From UBA4582 sp047630175 (GTDB lineage: Bacteria; Pseudomonadota; Gammaproteobacteria; Pseudomonadales; Azotimanducaceae): a stretch of 64,000 bases of DNA. The stretch's first letter is position 1, and each line of letters starts with the position of its first letter. Shown here one piece after another: positions 27,471-36,586 of this stretch. The notes under the pieces were generated by a model. The model made no database searches. It saw only the letters and a list, made by a program, of their open reading frames with translations, and had not been told where the DNA came from. Location of the stretch: assembly GCA_047630175.1 (NCBI GenBank), contig JBLHVI010000005.1, positions 55,326 through 119,325 on the forward strand. Direction: 5' to 3'. The translations under genes and the position numbers were made by a program.

Positions 27471-27995
27471 ATGCGCCACTACTCATTCTACGCTCAGCCT
27501 AGCCGTCTTTGGACGTGCCTTAGTACCAAACTGCAAGGCAGTATGGTGGCGGCCGCCTTATTAGTATTTGCTCAAGTAACAAGCGCGGCGACGCCTTTTT
27601 GCAAGATGACTATGGACATGCAGAAAAAGCTGACATTAGCCGAGGTTCACCAGCCGGCGTTGGTGCAGACGCAGCCCCCGGTCTTAGCTTCGGCAAACAC
27701 GACTACAGCCCACGACCATGGCAGTCATAGGGTCGCGTCCCAGAATATGGCGCCCAATCCGCAACACGTCAACCACAGCGAGTCATCAACCGCTGGAGCT
27801 CATCATGACGACACCCACAACACCTGCGCTACGGCCTGTGCCTGCAGCGTAAGTTGTGCCAGCGTCACCACCTTACAACCCGAGAGCCTGAAAATTCTCG
27901 CCAAAGCCCCCGTCGCCACTGTCGCGAGCCTGCACCGGCCGCATCAACTCAGCGGCTTCTCACCCCGACATTTCCGCCCCCCCGCCTGTAGCTGA
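27471..27995 (+). CDS. CopL/DUF2946-like secreted His/Cys-rich metal-binding protein
   Basis: A 174-residue secreted protein with a signal peptide (hydrophobic run near residues 24-40, cut probably after TSAA). The mature part is low-complexity and rich in His, Met and Cys: MTMDMQ, TTAHDHGSHR, a HHDDTHNTC cluster and the Cys string CATACACSVSC. The C-terminal RHFRPPACS resembles the RPP ending of CopL/DUF2946 proteins found before copper resistance operons. It likely binds copper or silver in the periplasm or regulates the operon. Start ATG 27471 is preferred over TTG 27456. It is first in a rightward unit with cusC, cusB and cusA. Confidence 0.65.
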   Translation: MRHYSFYAQPSRLWTCLSTKLQGSMVAAALLVFAQVTSAATPFCKMTMDMQKKLTLAEVHQPALVQTQPPVLASANTTTAHDHGSHRVASQNMAPNPQHVNHSESSTAGAHHDDTHNTCATACACSVSCASVTTLQPESLKILAKAPVATVASLHRPHQLSGFSPRHFRPPACS

Positions 27996-28121
27996 TACGG
28001 CACAACTACGCCCGTTTTTCGGTCGCGCACTCACCTGGTGACGTGCCCGCCGTCCAACGATAGTTGATTGCTTTGCCTGAGAAGGCAGAGCTTCCACCGA
28101 ACAGTTCGGGGAGATCAGTGA

Positions 28122-29597
28122 ATGAAGCTTCACAATTCAGCCAGCACAACAATGTACAACCGATTTTATATCGTCGCCCCTATGGCAGGGCTTTTACTTG
28201 CCTGCTTTACCCTCAATGCCTGCCTGTCAGGCAGCGCCTGGGCAGCAACTCCATCTGGCCTAACCCTCGCGCACACGCTTGAGCTGGCCACTACCCAAGA
28301 TGCATGGCTGACAGCCAACACCGCCACTCAAAACGGGTTACAGGCGCAAAGCCAGGCTGTCGACCGCCTGCCGAATCCTAGGTTGTCGATGCGCAGCATG
28401 AACCTACCGACGGACACCTTGCGCTTCAACCAAGAGCCCTTTACTCAGCTGAGTCTCGGTATTAGCCAAATGTTTCCACGCGGCGACAGCCGTGCCCTAC
28501 GCAGTCAACAATTGACGCAACGGGGGCAAGCGTTGCCACTGCAACGCTTGGATCGCATAAAGCAGATCAGCGCGACAGTGACGCAACTGTGGCTCGACAT
28601 CTATAAAATTGACCAGAGCGTGTTGCTCATTGACAGCAACCAAGCACTTTTCGAGCAACTTGTTGATATCAGTCGCGCCAACTACGCCTCGACCTTTGGC
28701 CGCACCCGCCAGCAAGATATTATTGGCGCGCAACTTGAGCTAACACGTTTGCGTGAGCGCCTTAGCCGCCTACAGCAAGAACGCGCTGTGGTAGCGGCAC
28801 GCTTGGCAGGGTGGATATACCCGGACCAATCGATGCACACGCAGGTCATCACCCTTAGTCTCCACGAAGAGACGCTTGCGCTCAGCCACGCCCAAAACCA
28901 ATTGATCGTAAAAATCACCGACCTGACTGACGATGCAATGGCCGAGATGCTCTTCAAACACCCCATGATCGCTAACCTAGATCAATCGATTGTCGTGTTA
29001 GAGACGGCAGAAGCGCTAAGCAGACAGCAATACGAACCCGAATGGGGGGTGAGCGCGGCCTACAGTTATCGCGATGACTCGCCCGACGGCCAGCAACGCA
29101 CAGACTTTGTATCTTTCGGGGTGAGTCTCGAGTTGCCGCTGCTGCAACGCCATCAGACTGATGCTGCCGTTGCCGCCAGCGGCTTTGAGGTCGACGCCAT
29201 GCGCGCTCAACGGTTACTCAAACTACGTCAGATGCGAGCTGCCTTAGGCACCGAACTCGCCCAATTGAGCGGCCTAAAATCAAGGCTGGCACTGTATGAG
29301 CACGATCTTTTGCCGCAAATGCGCTCTTACGCAGAGGCAACACTCTCCGCTTACAGCCACGATGAAAGCGATTTTGCTGAGGTAGTGCGCGCCCGCATCA
29401 ACCTGCTCGATGCCAGGATTGAGGTCTTGGGATTACAGACTCGACAGCAGACGACGCTCGCCAGGCTTCGTTACTTTTTGCCCGCGGACACGCTGGCAAC
29501 TATGTCCGCCGCTGCCAGCCCAAAAAAGCCCCAGACCGCGAATGACGACGACAGCAAAAATACCGTAAAGATGGAGCATCAACATGACCGCCATTAA
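28122..29597 (+). CDS. Outer-membrane efflux channel, TolC/CusC family
   Basis: The outer-membrane component of a heavy-metal RND pump, 491 residues. A signal peptide covers about the first 40 residues (ending GSAWA). The mature protein is mostly long helices with two repeat halves, including the LPNPRLSMRS segment near residue 83 and the WLDIYKIDQSVLLIDSNQ helix near 158. GGGGAG lies before ATG 28122; ATG 28152 is an alternative. The extreme C-terminus is polar and ends with HQHDRH, possibly metal-binding. It overlaps cusB by 14 bp, so translation is coupled. Confidence 0.88.
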   Translation: MKLHNSASTTMYNRFYIVAPMAGLLLACFTLNACLSGSAWAATPSGLTLAHTLELATTQDAWLTANTATQNGLQAQSQAVDRLPNPRLSMRSMNLPTDTLRFNQEPFTQLSLGISQMFPRGDSRALRSQQLTQRGQALPLQRLDRIKQISATVTQLWLDIYKIDQSVLLIDSNQALFEQLVDISRANYASTFGRTRQQDIIGAQLELTRLRERLSRLQQERAVVAARLAGWIYPDQSMHTQVITLSLHEETLALSHAQNQLIVKITDLTDDAMAEMLFKHPMIANLDQSIVVLETAEALSRQQYEPEWGVSAAYSYRDDSPDGQQRTDFVSFGVSLELPLLQRHQTDAAVAASGFEVDAMRAQRLLKLRQMRAALGTELAQLSGLKSRLALYEHDLLPQMRSYAEATLSAYSHDESDFAEVVRARINLLDARIEVLGLQTRQQTTLARLRYFLPADTLATMSAAASPKKPQTANDDDSKNTVKMEHQHDRH

Positions 29598-30975
29598 ACA
29601 GGTCCGACCCCGGGGTTACGGCATCATATTATTAACACTGCTACTCGGTGTGGCCATCGGTAGCTTAGGATTTTACTGGCTCGACGGTGCCTTAGCACCC
29701 AGCTCAGAAAGCGCCAAAGATAACAACAATGATCCCCTATATTGGGTCGCACCTATGGATGCTAATTTTCGCCGCGACAAACCCGGCAAGTCACCCATGG
29801 GCATGGACCTAGTCGCCGTGTACTCCAGCGCCGGCGAGATCGAATCTGCTGGCCTTGTTAGCATCTCCCCCACGGTTGTCAACAACCTTGGCGTACGACT
29901 CACCACGGTTGTTAACCAGCCGCTAGCGACCGAAATTCAAACGGTGGGCTACGTCAAATACAACGAGGATCTGCTGGTGCATATCCACCCTAGGGTGGAA
30001 GGCTGGGTCGAGAAGCTGTATGTAAAGTCGGCAGGCGACCCAGTGCTCGAAGGTCAACCCTTATATGATTTGTACTCGCCCGAACTCGTCAACGCTCAGG
30101 AAGAATATCTACTCGCCTTGCAACGCAACAACGAGACACTGGTGCATGCCGCTCGCCAACGACTGTTGTCGCTACAAATCCCCAAAGCAGTCATCGCCGA
30201 TCTGCGCCGATCACGGCAGGTCAAATCAACAACAACGTTCTTCTCTCCGCAGCGGGGCGTTGTTGATAACCTGGAGATCCGCGAGGGCTTTTACGTCAAG
30301 CCTGGCACCAATCTGATGACCATCGGCGCACTCGACGAGGTCTGGGTTGAAGCCGAAGTATTTGAGCGTCAGGCGAGCCTGATTGACACCGGCGCCAGCG
30401 TTACGATGACCCTAGATTATCTGCCTGGCCGACAGTGGCAAGGCCAGGTTGACTATATTTATCCGACCCTAGACCCCGTTACGCGAACTCTGCGACTCAG
30501 GTTGCGTTTTGCCAATGCAGATCAGGCACTTAAACCAAATATGTTTGCCGAAATCAATATCAACAGCCGTCCCACCGCACCGACCTTGCTCGTGCCGCGT
30601 GAGGCATTGATCCGCACGGGTAAGGGCGACCGGGTCGTTCTGGCTCTCGGCGAGGGGAAATTTCGTGCTGTTCAAGTGCGCACGGGGCGCGTCAGCGCTC
30701 TGCAGGCAGAGATTCTTGAAGGTCTAAAGGAAGGTCAATCAATCGTCAGTTCAGGCCAATTCTTACTTGATTCGGAATCCAGCAAAACCGCCGATCTACA
30801 GCGCCTCTACAAACCGGTTAATAACGAAACGGAAATACCATTGGATCAAATGCCGAGCGAAACGATGGATCATTCACAACATCAGATGCCCGCCGAAACC
30901 ACGGATCATTCACAACATCAGATGCCCGTTGAAACAATGGATCATTCGCAGCATCAAAAGGAGCCGCAACAATGA
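29584..30975 (+). CDS. cusB: Copper/silver RND efflux periplasmic adaptor (CusB-like)
   Basis: The membrane-fusion subunit linking the inner-membrane pump to the outer channel, 463 residues. An N-terminal anchor (residues 13-33) is followed by a heavy-metal-binding segment containing YWVAPMD and KSPMGMDLV near residue 55, then barrel-sandwich, beta-barrel and membrane-proximal domains (VHIHPRVEGWVEKLYV, EGFYVKPGTNLMTIG). The C-terminus carries a Met/His tail of nearly identical 12-residue units, DHSQHQMPxET, encoded by 36-bp DNA repeats. It overlaps cusC by 14 bp and cusA by 4 bp (ATGA). Confidence 0.92.
   Translation: MTAIKQVRPRGYGIILLTLLLGVAIGSLGFYWLDGALAPSSESAKDNNNDPLYWVAPMDANFRRDKPGKSPMGMDLVAVYSSAGEIESAGLVSISPTVVNNLGVRLTTVVNQPLATEIQTVGYVKYNEDLLVHIHPRVEGWVEKLYVKSAGDPVLEGQPLYDLYSPELVNAQEEYLLALQRNNETLVHAARQRLLSLQIPKAVIADLRRSRQVKSTTTFFSPQRGVVDNLEIREGFYVKPGTNLMTIGALDEVWVEAEVFERQASLIDTGASVTMTLDYLPGRQWQGQVDYIYPTLDPVTRTLRLRLRFANADQALKPNMFAEININSRPTAPTLLVPREALIRTGKGDRVVLALGEGKFRAVQVRTGRVSALQAEILEGLKEGQSIVSSGQFLLDSESSKTADLQRLYKPVNNETEIPLDQMPSETMDHSQHQMPAETTDHSQHQMPVETMDHSQHQKEPQQ
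30865..30960 (+). repeat. 36-bp tandem repeat encoding the Met/His tail of CusB
   Basis: Two full 36-bp units (30865-30900, 30901-30936) and a two-thirds unit (30937-30960) encode MDHSQHQMPAET-like peptides. A further degenerate, shortened unit precedes them from about 30841. The units differ at only a few bases, which suggests recent slippage expansion. Confidence 0.85.
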
Positions 30976-33900
30976 TTGATGCCATCATCCGCGGATCTAT
31001 CAATAATCGCGTGTTGGTACTTCTGGCCACATTCGCAATTGTTCTCATGGGCGCATACTCTTTGGCCCGCACACCGATTGATGCCATCCCCGACTTGTCC
31101 GATGTGCAGGTCATCATCAAAACCCAGTACCCCGGTCAGGCGCCGAGCGTTGTGCAAGACCAAGTGACCTACCCCATCACCACGGCCATGCTGTCAGTAC
31201 CCGGCGCTGTTACCGTACGTGGCTATTCGTTTTTCGGTGATTCCTTCGTGTATGTCATCTTTGATGAAAACACAGATCTGTATTGGGCACGCAGCCGCGT
31301 ACTGGAGTATCTAAGCCAGGTCGCGCCAACACTACCAGAAACTGCCAAACCACAACTCGGACCCGACGCTACCGGTGTTGGCTGGGTCTACCTGTATGCC
31401 TTGATCGACAAAACAGGCAAGCACGACATTAGTGAGTTGCGCAGCCTGCAAGACTGGTTTTTAAAATTCGAACTACAGTCCATCAAAGGCGTATCCGAGG
31501 TTGCAACCATCGGCGGCATGGTCAGACAGTATCAAGTTCGCGTGCATCCCGACAAACTCCGCGCGTTTAATATACCCCTGAGCCATATACAGAACGCTAT
31601 TTTGCGAGGCAATCAAGAAGTTGGCGCCTCGGTGGTCGAGATGGCTGAAGCGGAGTATATGGTGAGGGCCACAGGCTACATAAAAAGTGTCGACGACCTT
31701 GGCAATGTGCCACTGGGCCTCAACAGCAATGGCACCCCGTTATTGCTTAAAGATGTTGCTGATATCAGCACAGGACCACAGATGCGGCGCGGTTTGGCAG
31801 AGTTGAACGGCGAAGGCGAGACTGTTGGCGCGGTCATCGTCATGCGCTATGGGGAGAATGCCGCAGCAACCATCGAAGCGGTGAAAGCCAGACTCGCCGT
31901 TTTGCAAAATAGTCTGCCTGACGGGGTCGAACTCATCAGCGTGTACGACAGATCAAGTCTCATCGAAAGCGCCATCCATAATCTATGGACAACACTGGGC
32001 CTTGAGCTGGCCATCGTCGGCTTGATCTGCGTGCTATTCTTATCGCATATTCGCTCCGCGCTGGTAGCCGTCATCAGCTTGCCCATTGGCGTACTGATTG
32101 CTTTTATCATCATGCGTTGGCAAGGCCTAAACGCTAACATCATGTCGCTGGGCGGTATCGCTATTGCTATTGGCACCATGATAGACGGTGCCATTGTGCT
32201 GGTAGAGAATCTGCATCGACACATGGAGAAAACACCGCCGAATTCTGCAAATCGCTGGCAATTAATTACCACCGCCACACTGGAAGTAGCACCGGCACTA
32301 TTCTTCAGCCTGCTCATCATTACCGTCAGTTTTTTGCCCGTGTTCACCTTGCAAGCTCAGGAAGGTCGACTATTCGCTCCTCTGGCTTACACTAAAACCT
32401 ACACCATGGCAGCGGCTGCTTTCCTAACGATTACGATAATGCCCGTGCTACTGGGCTACTTTGTCCGCGGACGAATACGACCGGCTGACCAAAACCCGAT
32501 CAATCGACTGATGCTGCAACTTTACCAGCCGTCATTGGCATTTTTACTGCGCCACCCCAGCAAGACATTAGTGATTGTACTTGCAACGACCATTATCGGT
32601 CTCATGCCCCTGAGCCAACTCGGTAGCGAGTTCATGCCACCGCTGGATGAAGGTGACCTGATGTATATGCCAACGACCTACCCGGGCATTTCAATCGGTC
32701 AAGCACGCCAGCTATTGCAGCAAACAGATAAACTCATCAGCACGCTACCCGAGGTGCAAAGCGTGTTTGGCAAGGTTGGTCGTGCCGAGACCGCCACTGA
32801 CCCGGCACCACTAACTATGATCGAGACTTTTATTGCTCTTAAGCCAAGAGACCAATGGCGCGCCGGTGTCACGGTTGATTCGCTAAAGCGCGAACTTGAC
32901 CAGTTGGTGCGATTTCCCGGCGTCACAAACGCCTGGGTGATGCCCATCAAGACCCGCATTGATATGCTCGCCACCGGCATCAAGACACCCGTTGGTATTA
33001 AAATCGCAGGACCTAGCCTTGATGAGATCGAGACTATCGGTAAACGCCTAGAGACGCTTCTGCAGGACATCCCTGGCACCACCTCGGTGTATGCCGAGCG
33101 GGTTACCGGCGGTCGATATCTGAAAGTCGATATTCAGAGGGAAAAAGCAGCACGCTACGGTCTCAACATCGCCGATGTTCAACTCGTCGTGGCCACAGCC
33201 ATTGGTGGCACGAACGTATCCCAGTCGGTAGAGGGACAGGAGCGCTATCCCATCAACATTCGCTATCCTCAGGCCTTTCGCGACTCACCCGAACAACTTG
33301 AGTTATTGCCGATCATTACACCAGACGGTAAGCGCATTCCGCTGGGCGATGTTGCAAACATTTTTATTGAGGACGGCCCACCGGGTATCAAAAGCGAGAA
33401 CGCCCGACTCAACGGCTGGGTCTACATTGATATCGACGGTGTCGACGTTGGCAGCTACGTCAAACAGGCGCAGTCCATTGTCGCTGCAGAACTTGACTTA
33501 CCACCGCGCTACTCCATCACCTGGGCAGGCCAATACGAATATATGGAACGCGCCAGCGAACGTCTGCGTTTAATTGTGCCCATCACACTACTGCTCATTG
33601 TCTTCTTGCTGTATCTACATTTTCGCCGCTTTGGTGAAATCGCCCTCATTATGCTCACCTTGCCCATCGCCACCGTGGGCGCTGTGTGGATGCTTTATCT
33701 GCAAGACTTTTATCTGTCCGTAGCGGTAGGCGTTGGCTTAATTGCCCTGTGCGGTGTCGCCGTCGAAACAGCCGTTATTATGCTCGCGTACCTGCATCAG
33801 TCGCCGCGTGTCAGCGATGGGGCGACCACCGACGACGATCTACTGCGGCAGGCTATTTTGACAGGTGCCAGCCGACGCGTCAGGCCGGTAATGATGACAG

Positions 33901-34100
33901 CACTGGCCACCATCGGCGGCTTACTGCCAGTTATTTTGGGACAGGGCACAGGCTCTGAGGTCATGACACGTATTGCTACGCCCATGTTCGGCGGCATGAT
34001 CACGGCAGTGCTGCTAACACTCTACGTAATTCCCGTCAGCTACTATCTTTTAGAGAAATTTCGCGCTCGGCCTCATCATGCTGAAACGCTGCCTCGGTAG
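30972..34100 (+). CDS. cusA: Heavy-metal RND efflux pump, CusA/CzcA family
   Basis: The proton-driven inner-membrane pump of 1042 residues that exports Cu(I)/Ag(I) through CusB and the outer channel. It begins with MIDAIIRGSINNRVLVLL and has the RTPIDAIPDLSDVQV segment, PGVTNAWVMPIKTRIDMLATG near residue 650, and two sets of membrane helices (about 340-540 and 870-1030). Repeated Met residues in the porter region fit a Cu/Ag rather than Co/Zn/Cd substrate. Its start overlaps the cusB stop (ATGA). It is the last gene of the copper unit; the PilZ gene converges on it. Confidence 0.93.
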   Translation: MIDAIIRGSINNRVLVLLATFAIVLMGAYSLARTPIDAIPDLSDVQVIIKTQYPGQAPSVVQDQVTYPITTAMLSVPGAVTVRGYSFFGDSFVYVIFDENTDLYWARSRVLEYLSQVAPTLPETAKPQLGPDATGVGWVYLYALIDKTGKHDISELRSLQDWFLKFELQSIKGVSEVATIGGMVRQYQVRVHPDKLRAFNIPLSHIQNAILRGNQEVGASVVEMAEAEYMVRATGYIKSVDDLGNVPLGLNSNGTPLLLKDVADISTGPQMRRGLAELNGEGETVGAVIVMRYGENAAATIEAVKARLAVLQNSLPDGVELISVYDRSSLIESAIHNLWTTLGLELAIVGLICVLFLSHIRSALVAVISLPIGVLIAFIIMRWQGLNANIMSLGGIAIAIGTMIDGAIVLVENLHRHMEKTPPNSANRWQLITTATLEVAPALFFSLLIITVSFLPVFTLQAQEGRLFAPLAYTKTYTMAAAAFLTITIMPVLLGYFVRGRIRPADQNPINRLMLQLYQPSLAFLLRHPSKTLVIVLATTIIGLMPLSQLGSEFMPPLDEGDLMYMPTTYPGISIGQARQLLQQTDKLISTLPEVQSVFGKVGRAETATDPAPLTMIETFIALKPRDQWRAGVTVDSLKRELDQLVRFPGVTNAWVMPIKTRIDMLATGIKTPVGIKIAGPSLDEIETIGKRLETLLQDIPGTTSVYAERVTGGRYLKVDIQREKAARYGLNIADVQLVVATAIGGTNVSQSVEGQERYPINIRYPQAFRDSPEQLELLPIITPDGKRIPLGDVANIFIEDGPPGIKSENARLNGWVYIDIDGVDVGSYVKQAQSIVAAELDLPPRYSITWAGQYEYMERASERLRLIVPITLLLIVFLLYLHFRRFGEIALIMLTLPIATVGAVWMLYLQDFYLSVAVGVGLIALCGVAVETAVIMLAYLHQSPRVSDGATTDDDLLRQAILTGASRRVRPVMMTALATIGGLLPVILGQGTGSEVMTRIATPMFGGMITAVLLTLYVIPVSYYLLEKFRARPHHAETLPR

Positions 34101-34120
34101 GTAGCGCCGCAAAACAGCGT

Positions 34121-34160
34121 GTTTATTTCAAGTTGTCTAACTCGACAACTTGAAATAAAC
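34121..34160. repeat. 17-bp perfect inverted repeat at the cusA/PilZ junction
   Basis: GTTTATTTCAAGTTGTC (34121-34137) is the exact reverse complement of 34144-34160, with a 6-base loop. One arm is the last codons of the leftward PilZ gene, whose stop codon is at 34139-34137. The stem is AT-rich with no T-run beyond it. It probably ends transcription from cusA, or from both sides, and may protect mRNA 3' ends. Confidence 0.8.
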
Positions 34161-34847
34161 AAACGCGATAAGTTCTATGCGCTCGCTATCTACTAGGGGT
34201 AAAAATTCAATACCGTAATGCACCTCTCGCTCAGCGATGGACTCGTCAGCTACATCATCAGACTTGGCCTTGATCTTGAGTCGAGTCCGCAAAATGCTCG
34301 GCACTTTCAATAAGCGGGATATACCGCTGATGTTCAACTGCAGCGACAAACCAATCTCATCGCCCGACTTACCAATTCGCATGGGCGCTACCAGATGAGC
34401 ACCCGTTTCACTGATGTCCAACAAATGGCAAGTTATCTCTTTACCCCGATCCCCGATTGAATTGTTGATCAGGCTGCCATCGACCCGAGTTTCCACTCGC
34501 GCCGCTTTTCGAACATTGTTAGTGATCAACTCACTCGGATAACGCACATGAATATGCGGATAAGGCAGACGTTGAACGTGCAACACCTCAGTGGCGAAGG
34601 CGCACGCTCTGTCATTCACCATCATACGAATATTCAGCACCTGACCCGGCCTAACAGGAATTAAACGATTATTCTTAACAGGCACCGTAGTAATAATCGA
34701 ACGGCCCTCAAGATAGCCAATAAGGCGCACACGGAAGCGTTCTGAATCGCCCCCAAACTGCACATTCAGAGCGTCACCAAACTTAAGGCGCAAATTGTTT
34801 AATTCGGCCGATTCAAGCGGTTGAGTAGCTGGGCGAGGAGTATCCAT
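34137..34847 (-). CDS. PilZ domain protein (YcgR-like)
   Basis: A 236-residue protein with an N-terminal YcgR-type domain (about residues 20-110, containing LIGYLEGRSIITTVP) and a C-terminal PilZ domain. The c-di-GMP-binding RxxxR is RKAAR near residue 114, and the DxSxxG motif is DISETG near 145. It should sense cyclic di-GMP and act on motility, surface adhesion or polysaccharide production. No flagellar or cyclase gene is adjacent, so its target is unknown. Its last codons are built into the inverted repeat at 34121-34160. AGG lies just before the ATG. Confidence 0.88.
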   Translation of the reverse strand: MDTPRPATQPLESAELNNLRLKFGDALNVQFGGDSERFRVRLIGYLEGRSIITTVPVKNNRLIPVRPGQVLNIRMMVNDRACAFATEVLHVQRLPYPHIHVRYPSELITNNVRKAARVETRVDGSLINNSIGDRGKEITCHLLDISETGAHLVAPMRIGKSGDEIGLSLQLNISGISRLLKVPSILRTRLKIKAKSDDVADESIAEREVHYGIEFLPLVDSERIELIAFVYFKLSS

Positions 34848-35060
34848 GACCTATTTTTGTCTTCGGCTAAACACTAACTATGGCAAAACTTCGTCTATTT
34901 GCCAGTCTGTGAGTGAAAACCGTTGAAACAACAGTTCAAGGCATGCGCTGCAGGGGCTTTTTTTCCACCCGCTAGCGTGACAACCCCCGGATATATGCGT
35001 CGTCGCGCGACATCTATCGTCAGGCGCTGATGCCCTTAATCAGCATGCTGCAAACCCCAA

Positions 35061-36464
35061 TCAGACTAAACTAGCAAGATAGCGCGTCAGATCTGTCAGG
35101 CATGCCTGCTCACCATTCTCGTCTTGCAGCGCCTGAGTCCGAGTTTGCGCAACTTGCAGTCGCTCATTGTCTGCCCATTGTTGCCGACGCCATAAGTCCC
35201 AAGTCTCACGTTCTGACTCGCCCAAAGTATCTGGAAAGTTCCTCGCGCGATATCGAAACAGCATTTCCGGCAACCGCGGATCCTGAAATCGTGCCGCGAA
35301 TTGCGCCAAATCAGCCGGTTTAGCTTGGCGTACCTCGTCCATCACCTGCCGGTCGGCCGCGCTGAAGAAATCCCCCTGATAGAGCATCAAGTCCGGATCA
35401 TCAATCGCTGGGAAGTGAGAACGGCTAAAAGCGTCGGTTATTTTCTCAACAATGCCGCTGGCACGTTGCAACTGGCGCATGTTTGACAAACAGGCCTTTA
35501 CATCAATACCCAGCGTCTCCGCCCTGCCCTGCAGCGTCGACAACGGGGCTATTGCTGGACAGCGGTTAACGTGGATAGTCTTTAAGCCTATACGTTCAAA
35601 CCCGCTTGCCTCCAACGCCTTTTTAGTACTGAATATTCGCCGATAGAGCGCCTCTGGGCTAACATCGATAAGATCTCTGGGGTCAGCGCCTAAATCGACA
35701 CAGATCACACCGTTCGGATTCGTAGGGTGTGCGCAGAGGGGTAACACCACGGCCAAGCAATTCATCATCGCTGGATACATAGATGAGACATGCACAATGG
35801 CTGATTTACCCAACGGGTAAAGCTGATCTCGAACCGCAGCCTTGCGTCGTAGGTTAAACAAATAGTCATACAACTTTCCCTGCGCATGGCGCAGCTTTCG
35901 CGTCACATCGATCGTCGCCATAACATCTGCCACAGCATCATGGGCATTAGCGTGCCCGACGTGATTCGCTTCTGTCAGCGCCTCAAGTCGAAACGACGGC
36001 ACACCCGGGGCACTCTCTGGCCAGAGCAAGCCTTCCGGACGCAATGCATGGGCCATCCGAAACAGGTCAATCACATCCCAGCGAGAATTACCTCCCTGCC
36101 ACTCCCTTGCGTAGGGATCGAGAAAATTACGATAGAGCGTGTAACGCGTAAACTCATCATCAAAACGGATGCTATTGAAGCCGCTAACGCAGGTACCCGG
36201 CTGAGAAAATTGCGCGGCAATCTGGGCAATAAAGTCGGTCTCGCGGAGGCCGCGCTGGGGTAACTCCGTCATATGAATACCCGTGACTAAAATCGCATCA
36301 GGACTCGGCACAACATCGTCTCCCGGATAGCAGAAGATATTCAATGGCTCACCAAGCACGTTAAGGTCAAGATCGGTGCGGACACCCGCAAACTGAATCG
36401 CCCGGTCTCGCCCCGGATCAATACCCGTGGTTTCAAAGTCATACCAATAAATAGTTTCATCCAT
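35061..36464 (-). CDS. sbcB: Exodeoxyribonuclease I
   Basis: ExoI digests single-stranded DNA 3' to 5' in recombination and mismatch repair. The 467-residue product (E. coli: 475) starts MDETIYWYDFETTGIDP, with the DEDD exonuclease acidic pair at residues 9 and 11. FNSIRFDDEF near 110 and HDAVADVMATIDV near 175 follow. The SH3-like and C-terminal helical domains are present (PLGKSAIVHVSSMYP, LPEMLFRYRARNFPDTL). I use ATG 36464 because the N-terminus then matches the family; the 12-residue upstream extension to 36500 lacks support. It is divergent from the SLC13 permease gene. Confidence 0.93.
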   Translation of the reverse strand: MDETIYWYDFETTGIDPGRDRAIQFAGVRTDLDLNVLGEPLNIFCYPGDDVVPSPDAILVTGIHMTELPQRGLRETDFIAQIAAQFSQPGTCVSGFNSIRFDDEFTRYTLYRNFLDPYAREWQGGNSRWDVIDLFRMAHALRPEGLLWPESAPGVPSFRLEALTEANHVGHANAHDAVADVMATIDVTRKLRHAQGKLYDYLFNLRRKAAVRDQLYPLGKSAIVHVSSMYPAMMNCLAVVLPLCAHPTNPNGVICVDLGADPRDLIDVSPEALYRRIFSTKKALEASGFERIGLKTIHVNRCPAIAPLSTLQGRAETLGIDVKACLSNMRQLQRASGIVEKITDAFSRSHFPAIDDPDLMLYQGDFFSAADRQVMDEVRQAKPADLAQFAARFQDPRLPEMLFRYRARNFPDTLGESERETWDLWRRQQWADNERLQVAQTRTQALQDENGEQACLTDLTRYLASLV

Positions 36465-36586
36465 TGCATGATCTTCACACACAGTAAGATCATTTGCCAA
36501 AGCCTCAATTCAGCTTGCCGCCTACCGATTTCAAAGCGACACGCCTAGCCCCAACCGAAGCCACACTTGCTGGGTCGCCAGCCGTG

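Noticed and set aside
30841..30960. 36-bp repeats considered as a CRISPR array
   Set aside because: No spacers lie between units and they encode a continuous Met/His tail of CusB.
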